From assembly GCA_017622235.1 (NCBI GenBank), contig JAGARN010000007.1:1-64000 (forward strand): a stretch of DNA of 64,000 bases. Direction: 5' to 3'. The translations under genes and the position numbers were made by a program. The stretch's first letter is position 1, and each line of letters begins with the position of its first letter. Below the pieces are notes generated by a model. The model did not search any database. It was not told the DNA's origin and saw only the letters and a list, made by a program, of their open reading frames with translations. Positions 41,228-49,680 of this stretch are shown piece after piece. Source of the stretch: Spirochaetaceae bacterium. GTDB lineage: Bacteria; Spirochaetota; Spirochaetia; Treponematales; Treponemataceae.

Positions 41228-42436
41228 TTAAAAGTAATCAGAAAAATATGGGGTTTGCTGTTCAATGGCATCTTCTAGCATATCGACTGTAGCATCGTTG
41301 CAAGCTAAGCGACCTATTTTGTTTAAATAGTCTGGGCGTTTGTAGCCTAAAAGCATTGTTGTCATTGTTTGAATATCAACTTTGTCCCTAACACGTTTGC
41401 AGCAGCGTTCCACAACGCCTTTCCCTTGTCGATCGATGTTTAAGGTAAATGTTCCTTGATTCCAAGGTAGCATAGGATCTTGTAATGTAAAAGTCCAGCT
41501 TCGTTTTCGAGTGTCTGCTTTAAAGGGATAAGAAGCAATAAATTTTTCAAAGTCAACGATTCTTGCCATAAAGTAAGGTGATATATTTTCTTGAATTTTT
41601 GCATCTTCCAATAAAAATGCTAATGATTCATCTGTAAAAGTACTACCAACAACTTTGGAAATCATTGAAAAATGAGCACTAACAAAATTCCATAAACCAA
41701 TTCTTGCTTCCTCGTTCAAAAAAATCATGTCTTTTATGTGAAAAACTTCATCTGCAATCCAATAAATCAAGTAGCCGTCTTGTTCGCCTTTTTCGTTATA
41801 ATAAATTGCAGAAGTAATGTCATCGTTGTCCCAAAGCCAGTATTCGTTCCAAGCTAAATCATCTCGAATAAGAGCTCCATGAGTACAAGCTGCAAAGCGA
41901 TTATAGGTTTCTCTTATTTCTGGACTTGTAACAGGAAGACGCCGTACTTCACCAGCCACTTTGCGGTTTTTCGGTAGTTGATAGTCCTGAATTTCATAAG
42001 TGATTTTATCAGATATAATTTCCCAACCTTTGCGGCGGTAGTAGGGAATTGAGTAAGGATATAAATATGAAATGTATTGACCTTTTTCTCTCATTTCATA
42101 AAGTGCTTTTTCCAGTAACCTATGCATCAAACCTTGATTAGAATACTCAGGGTATGTTCCAACACCTGTAAGACCACCCATTTCGTAAACTTTGCCAAAA
42201 ATTTGCACTTTCATTGGGTATACAACACATTGAGAAATAAGATTGTCTTTGTCAAACCAACCTAACACAGAAGCTCTTTCAAAACTTGGTTGCTTTGCTT
42301 TAATAAATTCTTTTTCTTCCCAGCCAACTTTTTGCATGGTATGTTTTGTTACCTGAAAAACATACTTTAGCAGTTGGTTGTATTGTTCAAGGTGTTGTAA
42401 ATCGACTTTGTGAAGTTCAAGTTGTTCTTTGGTCAT
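41228..42436 (-). CDS. GNAT-family acetyltransferase, Eis-like
   Basis: This 402-residue protein has the three-part Eis layout: an N-terminal GNAT domain (MGGLTGVGTYPEYSNQGLMHRLLEKAL, the acetyl-CoA loop, about 85-112), a second GNAT-like domain, and a C-terminal sterol-carrier-protein-like fold from about 300 (TFTLNIDRQGKGVVERCC). Eis enzymes acetylate amines of antibiotics and proteins; in gut bacteria the natural substrate is unknown. The C-terminal tyrosine/phenylalanine region ends YFSDYF, consistent with the family's terminal carboxylate role. Confidence 0.85.
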   Translation of the reverse strand: MTKEQLELHKVDLQHLEQYNQLLKYVFQVTKHTMQKVGWEEKEFIKAKQPSFERASVLGWFDKDNLISQCVVYPMKVQIFGKVYEMGGLTGVGTYPEYSNQGLMHRLLEKALYEMREKGQYISYLYPYSIPYYRRKGWEIISDKITYEIQDYQLPKNRKVAGEVRRLPVTSPEIRETYNRFAACTHGALIRDDLAWNEYWLWDNDDITSAIYYNEKGEQDGYLIYWIADEVFHIKDMIFLNEEARIGLWNFVSAHFSMISKVVGSTFTDESLAFLLEDAKIQENISPYFMARIVDFEKFIASYPFKADTRKRSWTFTLQDPMLPWNQGTFTLNIDRQGKGVVERCCKRVRDKVDIQTMTTMLLGYKRPDYLNKIGRLACNDATVDMLEDAIEQQTPYFSDYF

Positions 42437-42442
42437 ATTTAT

Positions 42443-42471
42443 AGCTTACAAAATAAACTTCCATAAATCAA
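42443..42471 (-). promoter_or_regulatory. Promoter of the Eis-like gene, predicted leaderless
   Basis: On the minus strand TTGATT (42471-42466), 17 bases, then TAAGCT (42448-42443), six bases before the ATG at 42436. The -10 box is weak. Confidence 0.5.
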
Positions 42472-42516
42472 GATTTTTGGTAGGTATTGAACAAAAAAGG
42501 TAAATTGAATAAAATC

Positions 42517-42585
42517 CTCTGCAAAATGCGCAGTTTATGAACCTCAAAAACTCCTGCGCTTAATAAATTAAAATCCTTAAGGAGG
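42517..42585 (+). promoter_or_regulatory. Structured leader of the queuosine-precursor transporter gene
   Basis: GCGCAG (42528-42533) can pair with CTGCGC (42554-42559), or its GCAG with CTGC (42519-42522), so two stems compete. CCTTAAGG (42575-42582) covers the ribosome site. This resembles a regulated leader such as a preQ1 switch, but the loop is too long for the usual preQ1-I type. Confidence 0.3.
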
Positions 42586-42589
42586 AATA

Positions 42590-43333
42590 ATGAAATTGTT
42601 TGTTTTTTTAAGAGAAGTCTTTTATGATTTAAAATTACTGTTAAGGAATATTCCCTCTCTTACTGTTGCTATTTTTATTCTTTCTGTTGTGTGTGCTAAT
42701 TTAATGGCAAATAAAGAGCTTATAAATTACAAGTTTTTAGCATTGGATTGTGGCTATTTTTTTAGTTGGATAATGTTTTTGACCATGGATGTTATTTGCA
42801 AAAGATTTGGGGCAAAAGCATCTGTAAAAATTTCAGTTGTAGCATTGGTTATTAATCTTTTTGTCACCCTAAGTTTTGCTCTTCTTTCTGAAACAGATGG
42901 GATGTGGGGAGCATATTATGCCACCGGCAATATTGAAGTAAATCAAGCTTTAAATGCTACTTTTGCTAGTAGTTGGTTTGTTGTTTTAGGTTCTTCTTTG
43001 GCCTTTTTTACAGGTTCAGTGGTTAATGCATTTTTTAACCATGGGATTGCTAAAAAAACAAAACTCAAAGGGTTTTGGGAATTTGCTCTGCGATCTTATA
43101 TTTCCACTTTTATTGCACAGTTTTCTGATAATTTGGTTTTTAGCTGTTTCATTGCAAAGTTTTTTTTTGGTTGGTCTTGGCAGCAAGTTTTTTTGAGTAG
43201 TTTTGTTGCTGCTCTTATAGAGCTTTCGCTTGAAATAGTTTTTTCTGGTTTTGGCTATAGGATTGTGCTTTCTTGGCAAAAGGAGGGTGTTGGACAAGAA
43301 TACTTAGACAAACAGAAAAGTGGTATCGGTTAA
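42590..43333 (+). CDS. Queuosine precursor transporter (YhhQ/VUT family)
   Basis: This 247-residue membrane protein fits the YhhQ (DUF165) family. It has about six helices with the segments LMANKELINYKFLALDCGYFFSW, VINAFFNHG-like VVNAFFNHG, and a late FISTFIAQFSDNLVFSCF-type helix, matching the family's SxxxxxxDS-like polar helix. It would import queuine or preQ0/preQ1. A perfect AAGGAGGA ribosome site precedes the ATG. The family shows high sequence variation, so assignment is moderate. Confidence 0.75.
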   Translation: MKLFVFLREVFYDLKLLLRNIPSLTVAIFILSVVCANLMANKELINYKFLALDCGYFFSWIMFLTMDVICKRFGAKASVKISVVALVINLFVTLSFALLSETDGMWGAYYATGNIEVNQALNATFASSWFVVLGSSLAFFTGSVVNAFFNHGIAKKTKLKGFWEFALRSYISTFIAQFSDNLVFSCFIAKFFFGWSWQQVFLSSFVAALIELSLEIVFSGFGYRIVLSWQKEGVGQEYLDKQKSGIG

Positions 43334-43354
43334 GAAAAACTATCAGTCAGTTTT

Positions 43355-43927
43355 TTATTTTTGTTTAAGTTTCATTATTCCGTAGCCTTTTATTTTTTTG
43401 TTGCTTATATCATAGCTTCGTTCAGAAACACCGTTCGTGCTACCGGAGTCTGTAGAGTCTATAAAATAAATTTCTGTGCCGAGTTTTTTTACGAATATTC
43501 CCACATGAGTTATTGCAGAAGAATTAACTTCGCCCATAAAAACTAAATCTCCAGCTTCAGGTGTGGTTGTTTGACTTGTGGCTGATTCATACATATAAGC
43601 GGAACTCATGTCAGATTGAATAAGTGAATATCCAGTTCCTGATGTAGCATAACTGTAACACCTAACTACAAGTCCAGAGCAGTCTATTCCTATCGCTCTT
43701 AGTGGATCTTGTCCTCCCCACTCATAAAATGTATCAGCATCGGCATATTGATAAGCGAAATCGACAACTTTCTCTTTTATATATCTAGGGCATAGAATTT
43801 GGTTAGATTCTTTTGTTCCACTAGAACCCGAAGTGCCGGTATAGTTGAAATTAAAATAGAAATTGTCACAAGAAAAAAAGAGAAACAATGATGCAAGAAA
43901 TATACCTTTGGCAATCAATGCTTTCAT
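43355..43927 (-). CDS. NlpC/P60-family lipoprotein (peptidoglycan endopeptidase)
   Basis: This 190-residue lipoprotein has a signal ending FLFFSC with the lipid cysteine at residue 20. The NlpC/P60 catalytic cysteine is in GIDCSGLVVRCY (about residue 79) and the histidine in SSAITHVGIFV (about 140), with the third polar residue in FIDST. Such enzymes cut gamma-D-Glu-diaminoacid bonds in peptidoglycan stems. It is the last gene of the pfkA operon and starts nine bases after the dehydrogenase stop. Confidence 0.88.
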   Translation of the reverse strand: MKALIAKGIFLASLFLFFSCDNFYFNFNYTGTSGSSGTKESNQILCPRYIKEKVVDFAYQYADADTFYEWGGQDPLRAIGIDCSGLVVRCYSYATSGTGYSLIQSDMSSAYMYESATSQTTTPEAGDLVFMGEVNSSAITHVGIFVKKLGTEIYFIDSTDSGSTNGVSERSYDISNKKIKGYGIMKLKQK

Positions 43928-43936
43928 GGTAAAACC

Positions 43937-44806
43937 TCACCTAAATTTTTCGGCTTCTTTTACTACTTCTTTTATACCACCACGGCACAATGCAGAAATG
44001 AAAGGTCTCCCAATCATTACTTGAGCTGCTCCAAGTGATGCAGCGGCTGCCACATCTCTAGCACAACGGATTCCACCATCTACCCATAACTGGTTGCAAC
44101 ATTTTGAAAGCCTTGAGCCGTAGCGAATTAAGAAGTCCGCTGTGCTGCCACGTTCTGTTTCTATTCTGCCACCATGATTGGATATAACTACGATATCCGG
44201 TTTGAGTTCTTCTACCATTTCGATATCTTGTAGCGTAAAAACACCTTTTACAGCAAAAGGCACACAGGCGGCTTTTTGCAGTTCTCGCATTTGCTCGGCA
44301 GTCTTTTTTTCTAGTTGCACTTTGTTACGCATTGTAACGATGTTGTAGGAGTCAATATCTACTCCGATTATTTCTGCCACATCTGACGCCCATTCTATGC
44401 GTTCAATAATACGATTGTTGGGATACGGTTTTATAAAGACAGCAGCTTTTTTTGTAGGGTAAAATTTTGAAATGGCTTTAACTGCTGCAATTCCAAACTG
44501 TAGTTTTTCATCAGGGCAACCGTCACCTAAAGATAACTGAATATTTGCTGCACAGGCTGCTGCCATTATGTCGAAATAAAAACTTCTTTCATCTTGGTAG
44601 CCTATATTTTCTACAGCACCTGTAATTGGAGCAAGTCGAATTGGTATCTGCGTTGTTGTTGTATTTGGCACATTTTTCCAGCCAGCAACATTATCCATAA
44701 AATTCGCATTATCAAAAACGCCACCCATTCCCGGAAGCTCTGCTATGCAACCTGTACCGTCGCATTCACTACAGAAATGACATTTGTAATCTAATCCCCG
44801 AAACAT
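43937..44806 (-). CDS. FMN-dependent alpha-hydroxy-acid dehydrogenase/oxidase-like protein
   Basis: This 289-residue protein has the FMN TIM-barrel end of the lactate oxidase/isopentenyl-diphosphate isomerase group: PFAVKGVFTLQDIEMVEELKPD, IVVISNHGGR with the catalytic histidine (about 213), LWVDGGIRCARDVAAAASLGAAQVMIGRPF. It is shorter than classical members (about 350) and has an unusual N-terminus, CHFCSECDGTGC, with cysteines that could bind iron-sulfur or zinc. It starts inside pfkA, overlapping by 16 bases, so expression is coupled to glycolysis. The substrate is unknown. Confidence 0.8.
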   Translation of the reverse strand: MFRGLDYKCHFCSECDGTGCIAELPGMGGVFDNANFMDNVAGWKNVPNTTTTQIPIRLAPITGAVENIGYQDERSFYFDIMAAACAANIQLSLGDGCPDEKLQFGIAAVKAISKFYPTKKAAVFIKPYPNNRIIERIEWASDVAEIIGVDIDSYNIVTMRNKVQLEKKTAEQMRELQKAACVPFAVKGVFTLQDIEMVEELKPDIVVISNHGGRIETERGSTADFLIRYGSRLSKCCNQLWVDGGIRCARDVAAAASLGAAQVMIGRPFISALCRGGIKEVVKEAEKFR

Positions 44807-45873
44807 GTTCCCACTTCCCTTGCTGCCAAAAGCATTTTATCATCCCTTGGCACTTTTTTTATTTTTCCTGCTACTTCTGATAGAGGAACACCGACAACCT
44901 TTCCATTTTGCAATGCTACCATTTTGCCAAAATCCCCAGTTGCAAGCATATGTGCGGCTGCTGTCCCAAAAAGGGTTGCTAAGGCTCTGTCATATGGTGC
45001 AGGTGTTCCGCCTCGTTGCAAATACCCAAGAACAGTAACTCTTGATTCTAAGTTGGTTGCGGCTTCTAATTCATGGGCTACACGGTATGCTATAGAATAT
45101 GGCATAGATTTGCGATTTTGCTTAAAAATCTTTTTTTCCATCAGGGATTCTTCTTCTGATATAGCACCTTCTGCAACAACAACGATAGAGAAAGCTTTGC
45201 CTTCATCCCGACGTTTTTCTAAGTGACGTGCTATTGATTGAATATTGTATGGTATCTCTGGTAACAGAATAACATCTCCGCCACCAGCAACACCTGAATA
45301 TAAGCCCAACCAACCTGCTTTATGCCCCATGACTTCTACAACCATAATACGATTGTGACTGTGAGCGGTGGTATGAATTCTGTCAATAGCTTCTGTTGCC
45401 ACATCTACTGCTGTATGAAATCCAAAAGTTATATCTGTATGAACTAAATCGTTGTCTATAGTTTTTGGTAACCCAATTACATTAAGACCAGCTTCTGATA
45501 AAAGGCTTCCTGTAGTGTTTGTTCCGTTGCCTCCAAGAACTACAAGAGCATCAAGATTCCATTTTTTGTAGTTTTCTTTGATATTGTCTATGGGAAATTT
45601 CCCTTTTGCGTCAGGTAAAGGGTTTTTGAAAGGTTTCTCCCTAGAGGTTCCAAGAATTGTTCCACCTCTAGTTAAAATTCCAGAAAAATCCGCTCCCTTA
45701 AGTTCTCTAGCATTGCCTTGAATAAGACCTCGGTAACCGTGTTCAATTCCAATAACTTGCATCCCAAATTGCTCCATGGCTGTTCTTGCAACACCACGGA
45801 TAGCGGCATTCAGTCCGGGGGCATCGCCACCTGAGGTTAATATTCCAAACCGCTTTACCTTTGAATTTGCCAT
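44791..45873 (-). CDS. pfkA: 6-phosphofructokinase
   Basis: PfkA phosphorylates fructose-6-phosphate. The 360 residues include GILTSGGDAPGLNAAIRG (nucleotide loop), LGGNGTNTTGS and PKTIDNDLVHTDITFGFHTA with the catalytic aspartate, and MGHKAGWLGL. The glycine in GGNG is typical of ATP-using forms, while the lysine in PKTIDND occurs in PPi-using and some ATP-using forms, so the donor is probably ATP but not certain. It leads an operon with the dehydrogenase and NlpC genes; an AAGGTGG ribosome site is present. Confidence 0.93.
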   Translation of the reverse strand: MANSKVKRFGILTSGGDAPGLNAAIRGVARTAMEQFGMQVIGIEHGYRGLIQGNARELKGADFSGILTRGGTILGTSREKPFKNPLPDAKGKFPIDNIKENYKKWNLDALVVLGGNGTNTTGSLLSEAGLNVIGLPKTIDNDLVHTDITFGFHTAVDVATEAIDRIHTTAHSHNRIMVVEVMGHKAGWLGLYSGVAGGGDVILLPEIPYNIQSIARHLEKRRDEGKAFSIVVVAEGAISEEESLMEKKIFKQNRKSMPYSIAYRVAHELEAATNLESRVTVLGYLQRGGTPAPYDRALATLFGTAAAHMLATGDFGKMVALQNGKVVGVPLSEVAGKIKKVPRDDKMLLAAREVGTCFGD

Positions 45874-45891
45874 ATTGCCACCTTAGAAATT

Positions 45892-45920
45892 AGTATAACA
45901 GATAGGTGTGTACCGTGCAA
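45892..45920 (-). promoter_or_regulatory. Promoter of pfkA operon
   Basis: On the minus strand TTGCAC (45920-45915), 17 bases, then TATACT (45897-45892), giving a short leader with a ribosome site. Confidence 0.7.
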
Positions 45921-45984
45921 GTAAAAGGAAGTGCCTATTTAAATCTCTTTTTTCACAAAAAAATGTTTCTGCTAAAAGAAATTC

Positions 45985-46014
45985 TTGTGCATATTTATAT
46001 TTCTGTGGTAGAAT
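45985..46014 (+). promoter_or_regulatory. Promoter of the NhaC-family antiporter gene
   Basis: TTGTGC (45985-45990), 18 bases, then TAGAAT (46009-46014). A leader of about 27 bases with AGAGAGG precedes the ATG. Confidence 0.55.
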
Positions 46015-46047
46015 TAAGGCATCTACAACAACAAAAGAGAGGTTAAG

Positions 46048-47664
46048 ATGGATCATTGTGGACTTTGGGGTATTATTCCCCCAGTTTTAACGATAGTGCT
46101 TGCATTTTTGACTAAAGATGTTATTGTGTCGTTGTTTTTGGGAATTCTTTCTGGTGCTTTGATTGTGGCAGGTGGAAATCCCGGAACAGCATTAATGCAA
46201 CTTTCAGATTTAGTTGCAGGTTCACTTGCGGATGGTTGGAATATCAGAATATTCTTGTTTTGTGCAATGTTAGGAGGTCTTGTTGGACTACTAACAAAAA
46301 CTGGAGCAACAAGAGCCTTTGGACATTGGGCTTCTGCAAAATTAAAATCGGGTACTAGTTCTCAGTTTATGACATTTGTTTTTGGCGTGATTATATTCAT
46401 TGATGATTATTTCAATTCAATGTCTGTTGGAACAATAATGCGTCCTATAAGTGACAAAAACAAAGTTTCAAGAGCAAAGTTAGCATATATTTTGGATTCA
46501 ACAGCTGCTCCTATTTGTATACTGGCACCTATTTCAAGTTGGGTTGTTACGGTAATGTCTATTGTTCGAGACGCTCAAGGTTTTGAAATGCTTGGAATGA
46601 CGGAATTTGAGTTTTTTATAAAATCTATTCCCTACAACGTATATGCAATTTTGGCACTGATTATGGTGTTAGCTATTATTTTCCTCAAACGAGATTTTGG
46701 TCCAATGAAACAGTCTGAACTTTTGGCTACACGTGGTCAACTGATGAATGAAGAAAAATATGGACCCGCTACTGGAACTGTAAATGAAGAAGAAACTACT
46801 CGTGCTAAGCCTGTTGATATGCTCTTCCCTATTATCCTTTTGATTGTAACTGCTGTAGCTTTTTTCCCAATCGTTACTTGGCTTGGGGCTATAGATGGCG
46901 AAGAAATAACAACATTGGGTCAGGCAATGAAATCTATGAGTATAGGTTCTGCGTTTAACGATACTGATTCATCCATGGCTTTGTGGTATGCCGTTATGTT
47001 TACTTTAACCATAACTTACATTTACTATTTAGCACGTCGCTTGTTGAATTTAAAAGAAGCTGCTGAAGCATTGCGTGATGGAATTAAATCTATGCTTCCT
47101 GCATTAATTATTCTTACAATGGCATGGTCAATCGGTACGATTATTAAGTCTCCTGCTTCGGAAGGAGGTTTGGGTCTTGGATTGTACCTTTCACACGTTG
47201 TAAGTGATGGTAACTTCCCTGTGCAGCTTTTACCGTGCATATTGTTTGTTCTTTCCGCAGTTATATCTTTTGCAACAGGAACCAGTTGGGGAACTTTTGG
47301 TATAATGATACCTATTGCAATGCCTATTGTAACTTCATTGGCAACAGGTATTGGTTTTGACCAGACTCAACTTGTAAATGCTTGTATGATTTCTATTGCA
47401 GCGGTAATTGGTGGTGCTGTATTTGGAGATCACGCCTCACCAATTTCAGATACAACAATTCTTTCTTCTACAGGTGCAAGTTGTCCACACTTAGAACACG
47501 TGGCAACACAAATGCCATATGCGATATTTGTTGCAATTTGTTCTTTCATTGGCTTTGTAGTAGGTGGTATTGTTCTGAATGCTGCTATAGCATGGGTTGC
47601 GGCTATTGCTGTGTTTGCAGTTGGTCTATTGTTTTTGCCTAAGTTGTGGAAGGTTAAAGCATAG
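46048..47664 (+). CDS. Na+/H+ antiporter, NhaC family
   Basis: This 538-residue membrane protein matches the NhaC/ArcD-like ion transporter group. It has about 11-12 helices, VIIFIDDYFNSMSVGTIMRP (about 112-131) with paired aspartates in the membrane, KLAYILDSTAAPICILAPISSW, ISFATGTSWGTFGIMIPIAMP and GGAVFGDHASPISDTTILSSTGA near the C-terminal third. It exchanges sodium and protons, or possibly amino acids. It is a single gene between its own promoter and terminator. Confidence 0.9.
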   Translation: MDHCGLWGIIPPVLTIVLAFLTKDVIVSLFLGILSGALIVAGGNPGTALMQLSDLVAGSLADGWNIRIFLFCAMLGGLVGLLTKTGATRAFGHWASAKLKSGTSSQFMTFVFGVIIFIDDYFNSMSVGTIMRPISDKNKVSRAKLAYILDSTAAPICILAPISSWVVTVMSIVRDAQGFEMLGMTEFEFFIKSIPYNVYAILALIMVLAIIFLKRDFGPMKQSELLATRGQLMNEEKYGPATGTVNEEETTRAKPVDMLFPIILLIVTAVAFFPIVTWLGAIDGEEITTLGQAMKSMSIGSAFNDTDSSMALWYAVMFTLTITYIYYLARRLLNLKEAAEALRDGIKSMLPALIILTMAWSIGTIIKSPASEGGLGLGLYLSHVVSDGNFPVQLLPCILFVLSAVISFATGTSWGTFGIMIPIAMPIVTSLATGIGFDQTQLVNACMISIAAVIGGAVFGDHASPISDTTILSSTGASCPHLEHVATQMPYAIFVAICSFIGFVVGGIVLNAAIAWVAAIAVFAVGLLFLPKLWKVKA

Positions 47665-47683
47665 CAAATAACTGTCTTAAGTT

Positions 47684-47718
47684 AAAAAGCCCGAAAGCGT
47701 TGTCTTTTGGGCTTTTTT
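47684..47718 (+). terminator. Terminator after the antiporter gene
   Basis: AAAAAGCCC (47684-47692) pairs with GGGCTTTTTT (47709-47718). The loop contains the -35 box of the next gene. Confidence 0.85.
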
Positions 47719-47728
47719 GCGTTATAGT
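47700..47728 (+). promoter_or_regulatory. Promoter of epmA, predicted leaderless, nested in the preceding terminator
   Basis: TTGTCT (47700-47705), 17 bases, then TATAGT (47723-47728), six bases before the ATG at 47735. No ribosome site is present. Confidence 0.7.
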
Positions 47729-47734
47729 TCTGCC

Positions 47735-48724
47735 ATGGATTTAGAAAGATTACAACTTCGTGCTAAGATAATACAGGATATAAGAAAGTTTTTTATTGAA
47801 AAAGGTTATCTTGAACTTGATACGCCAGCACTTAGCGAAAGTCTTATTCCAGAAACTTGTCTTGAAGTTTTTACTACAAACTATGTTGAGCCCTGGAGTG
47901 AAAAAACACATCCACTATATCTTGTTCCTTCGCCAGAAGTTCATATAAAAAAAATAATTGCTCAACACAAAGTTTCTGTGTTTCAACTTTCAAAATGTTA
48001 TAGAAATGCAGAATCTATAGGGAGAATTCATAATCCTGAGTTTACAATGTTGGAGTACTATACAGTTGGAGCAGATTATAAGGACTCCGCCGCCATAACA
48101 GAAGAACTTTTTAATTATATTTTGCCACCGGAAACGACCAAAGAAGAAGATGTTTATAAACATTTGCGTCCACCATTTATTAGATTAACAATGGATGAAG
48201 CCTTTGCCCAATATGCTGGATTTAAGCTTTCCTGTTGCCAAAGGGCGGCGGATTTGGTGCAACAGGCTCGACGTCTTGGCATAATGGAACAACAGGATAA
48301 CCCTTTTGACCAATGGGGCTGGGATGATTTATACGAACTAATTTTAGTTCAATGTGTTGAACCAAAATTACCAAAAGAAAAACCTGTGTTGCTTATGGAT
48401 TATCCAGCCCAAGTGGCTTGTTTAGCTCAGGACGTTCCTTCTTCAACAAAGACTGCAATGTGGAAGCAACGGTGGGAACTTTATGTTCAGGGTATTGAGC
48501 TATCAAATTGTTATAGCGAAGAAACTGATTCTGAAAAAATTCGTCTATATTTTGAACAAGAAGGTGAACAAAAAAACTCAAAGGCAAGAATTCCCCATAA
48601 GATAGATAATGAATATTGGAAAATATTTAATAATTTTCCAAAGTGTTCTGGTAATGCTATGGGAGTTGACAGACTTATTGCTTTAATTTGTGGATTAAAA
48701 ACAATAGAACCAATTTTACCGTAA
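47735..48724 (+). CDS. epmA: EF-P lysine lysyltransferase (EpmA/GenX/PoxA)
   Basis: EpmA is a lysyl-tRNA synthetase paralogue without an anticodon domain that attaches beta-lysine to elongation factor P. The 329-residue length fits. Class II motifs are visible: LELDTPALSESLIPETCLEVF, LVPSPEVHIKKIIA, motif 2 in KCYRNAESIGRIHNPEFTMLEYY (seen in part, about 88-108) and motif 3 in NAMGVDRLIALICG at the end. The start at 47735 is chosen over a TTG at 47717, which lies in the terminator T-run. Confidence 0.92.
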   Translation: MDLERLQLRAKIIQDIRKFFIEKGYLELDTPALSESLIPETCLEVFTTNYVEPWSEKTHPLYLVPSPEVHIKKIIAQHKVSVFQLSKCYRNAESIGRIHNPEFTMLEYYTVGADYKDSAAITEELFNYILPPETTKEEDVYKHLRPPFIRLTMDEAFAQYAGFKLSCCQRAADLVQQARRLGIMEQQDNPFDQWGWDDLYELILVQCVEPKLPKEKPVLLMDYPAQVACLAQDVPSSTKTAMWKQRWELYVQGIELSNCYSEETDSEKIRLYFEQEGEQKNSKARIPHKIDNEYWKIFNNFPKCSGNAMGVDRLIALICGLKTIEPILP

Positions 48725-48783
48725 AAATAGATTTCGCTAGAGAAATTTTTTGTTAAAGGCTTAAAAAATCACTTAAATAATGT

Positions 48784-48795
48784 TATAGTAGAGCA
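48784..48795 (+). promoter_or_regulatory. -10 box of mazG-addB-addA operon, predicted leaderless
   Basis: TATAGT (48784-48789) is six bases before the ATG at 48796, as in epmA. The -35 region is weak and there is no ribosome site. Confidence 0.55.
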
Positions 48796-49680
48796 ATGGA
48801 ATCTACATTGCAAGCATTTGATTATTTTTTTTCAGTTATAAAAAAATTGAGAGCCCCAGAAGGTTGTCCATGGGATAAAGAACAGACGCCACTTTCTATG
48901 CGTTCTGATTTGGTGGAAGAAGTTTTTGAGGCTGTAGAAGCTATTTCTCAAGAAGACTATACTCACGCAAAAGAAGAATTAGGAGATGTGCTTTTGAATA
49001 GTGTAATGATTGCTTATATGTATCAACAAAGTGGGCATTTTACACTTTCCCAAGTGCTTACAGATGTAGCGGAAAAACTTGTTCGTCGGCATCCCCACGT
49101 TTTTAAGGATTCAGAAGGAAGTACAGAAATGCAAGGTAATGTAACAACTTCAGCTCAGGTTCTTACGCAATGGGATGCAATAAAACAGAATGTTGAAGGT
49201 AGAAAGACAGATTCTATTCTTGATGAAGTTCCGATAGGGTTTCCGCCTTTGTTAAAAGCTACAAAGTTACAAAAAAAAGCAGCAAAAAAAGGCTTTGACT
49301 GGAACAGTGTTGATGATGTAGAAGCAAAGGTTAAGGAAGAATTTGAAGAAGTCAAGGAAGCTGCCGAAAGTCTAAAAAAAACAATTTTGAAATCTCCTGA
49401 AAATACAAAAAAACCTTTTACAGAAGGTGCAAGTAATGCCCTTAATATGGCACAACTTGCTTTAGAAGAAGAAATAGGAGATTTGCTGTTTGCGGTTGTA
49501 AATCTTGCTCGTCATCATAGAGTTGATCCTGTTCAAGCTCTTTGCCGTACAAATGAAAAGTTCATCAAAAGATTTAAATTTGTTGAGCAAGAAATGGAAC
49601 GTTCCAAAATACCAATGGATAGGGAGCATTTGGAACAAATGGATGCTTTTTGGGATAAAGCAAAGGAAAATGGGTGTTGA
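48796..49680 (+). CDS. mazG: Nucleoside triphosphate pyrophosphohydrolase MazG
   Basis: MazG hydrolyses NTPs to NMP and pyrophosphate, cleaning the nucleotide pool. The 294-residue protein has two MazG domains. The first has GCPWDKEQT then DLVEEVFEAVEA and EELGDVLL, the metal-binding EExxE and ExxD set. The second has EEFEEVKEAAES and EEEIGDLLFAVVNLARH. A longer linker of about 25 residues separates the halves (KSPENTKKPFTEGAS). It overlaps the addB start by seven bases and leads a DNA-repair operon. Confidence 0.94.
   Translation: MESTLQAFDYFFSVIKKLRAPEGCPWDKEQTPLSMRSDLVEEVFEAVEAISQEDYTHAKEELGDVLLNSVMIAYMYQQSGHFTLSQVLTDVAEKLVRRHPHVFKDSEGSTEMQGNVTTSAQVLTQWDAIKQNVEGRKTDSILDEVPIGFPPLLKATKLQKKAAKKGFDWNSVDDVEAKVKEEFEEVKEAAESLKKTILKSPENTKKPFTEGASNALNMAQLALEEEIGDLLFAVVNLARHHRVDPVQALCRTNEKFIKRFKFVEQEMERSKIPMDREHLEQMDAFWDKAKENGC

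Noticed and set aside
45908..46090. 60-residue frame before the NhaC-family gene
   Set aside because: It spans the promoter and ribosome site of the antiporter gene and has no ribosome site of its own.
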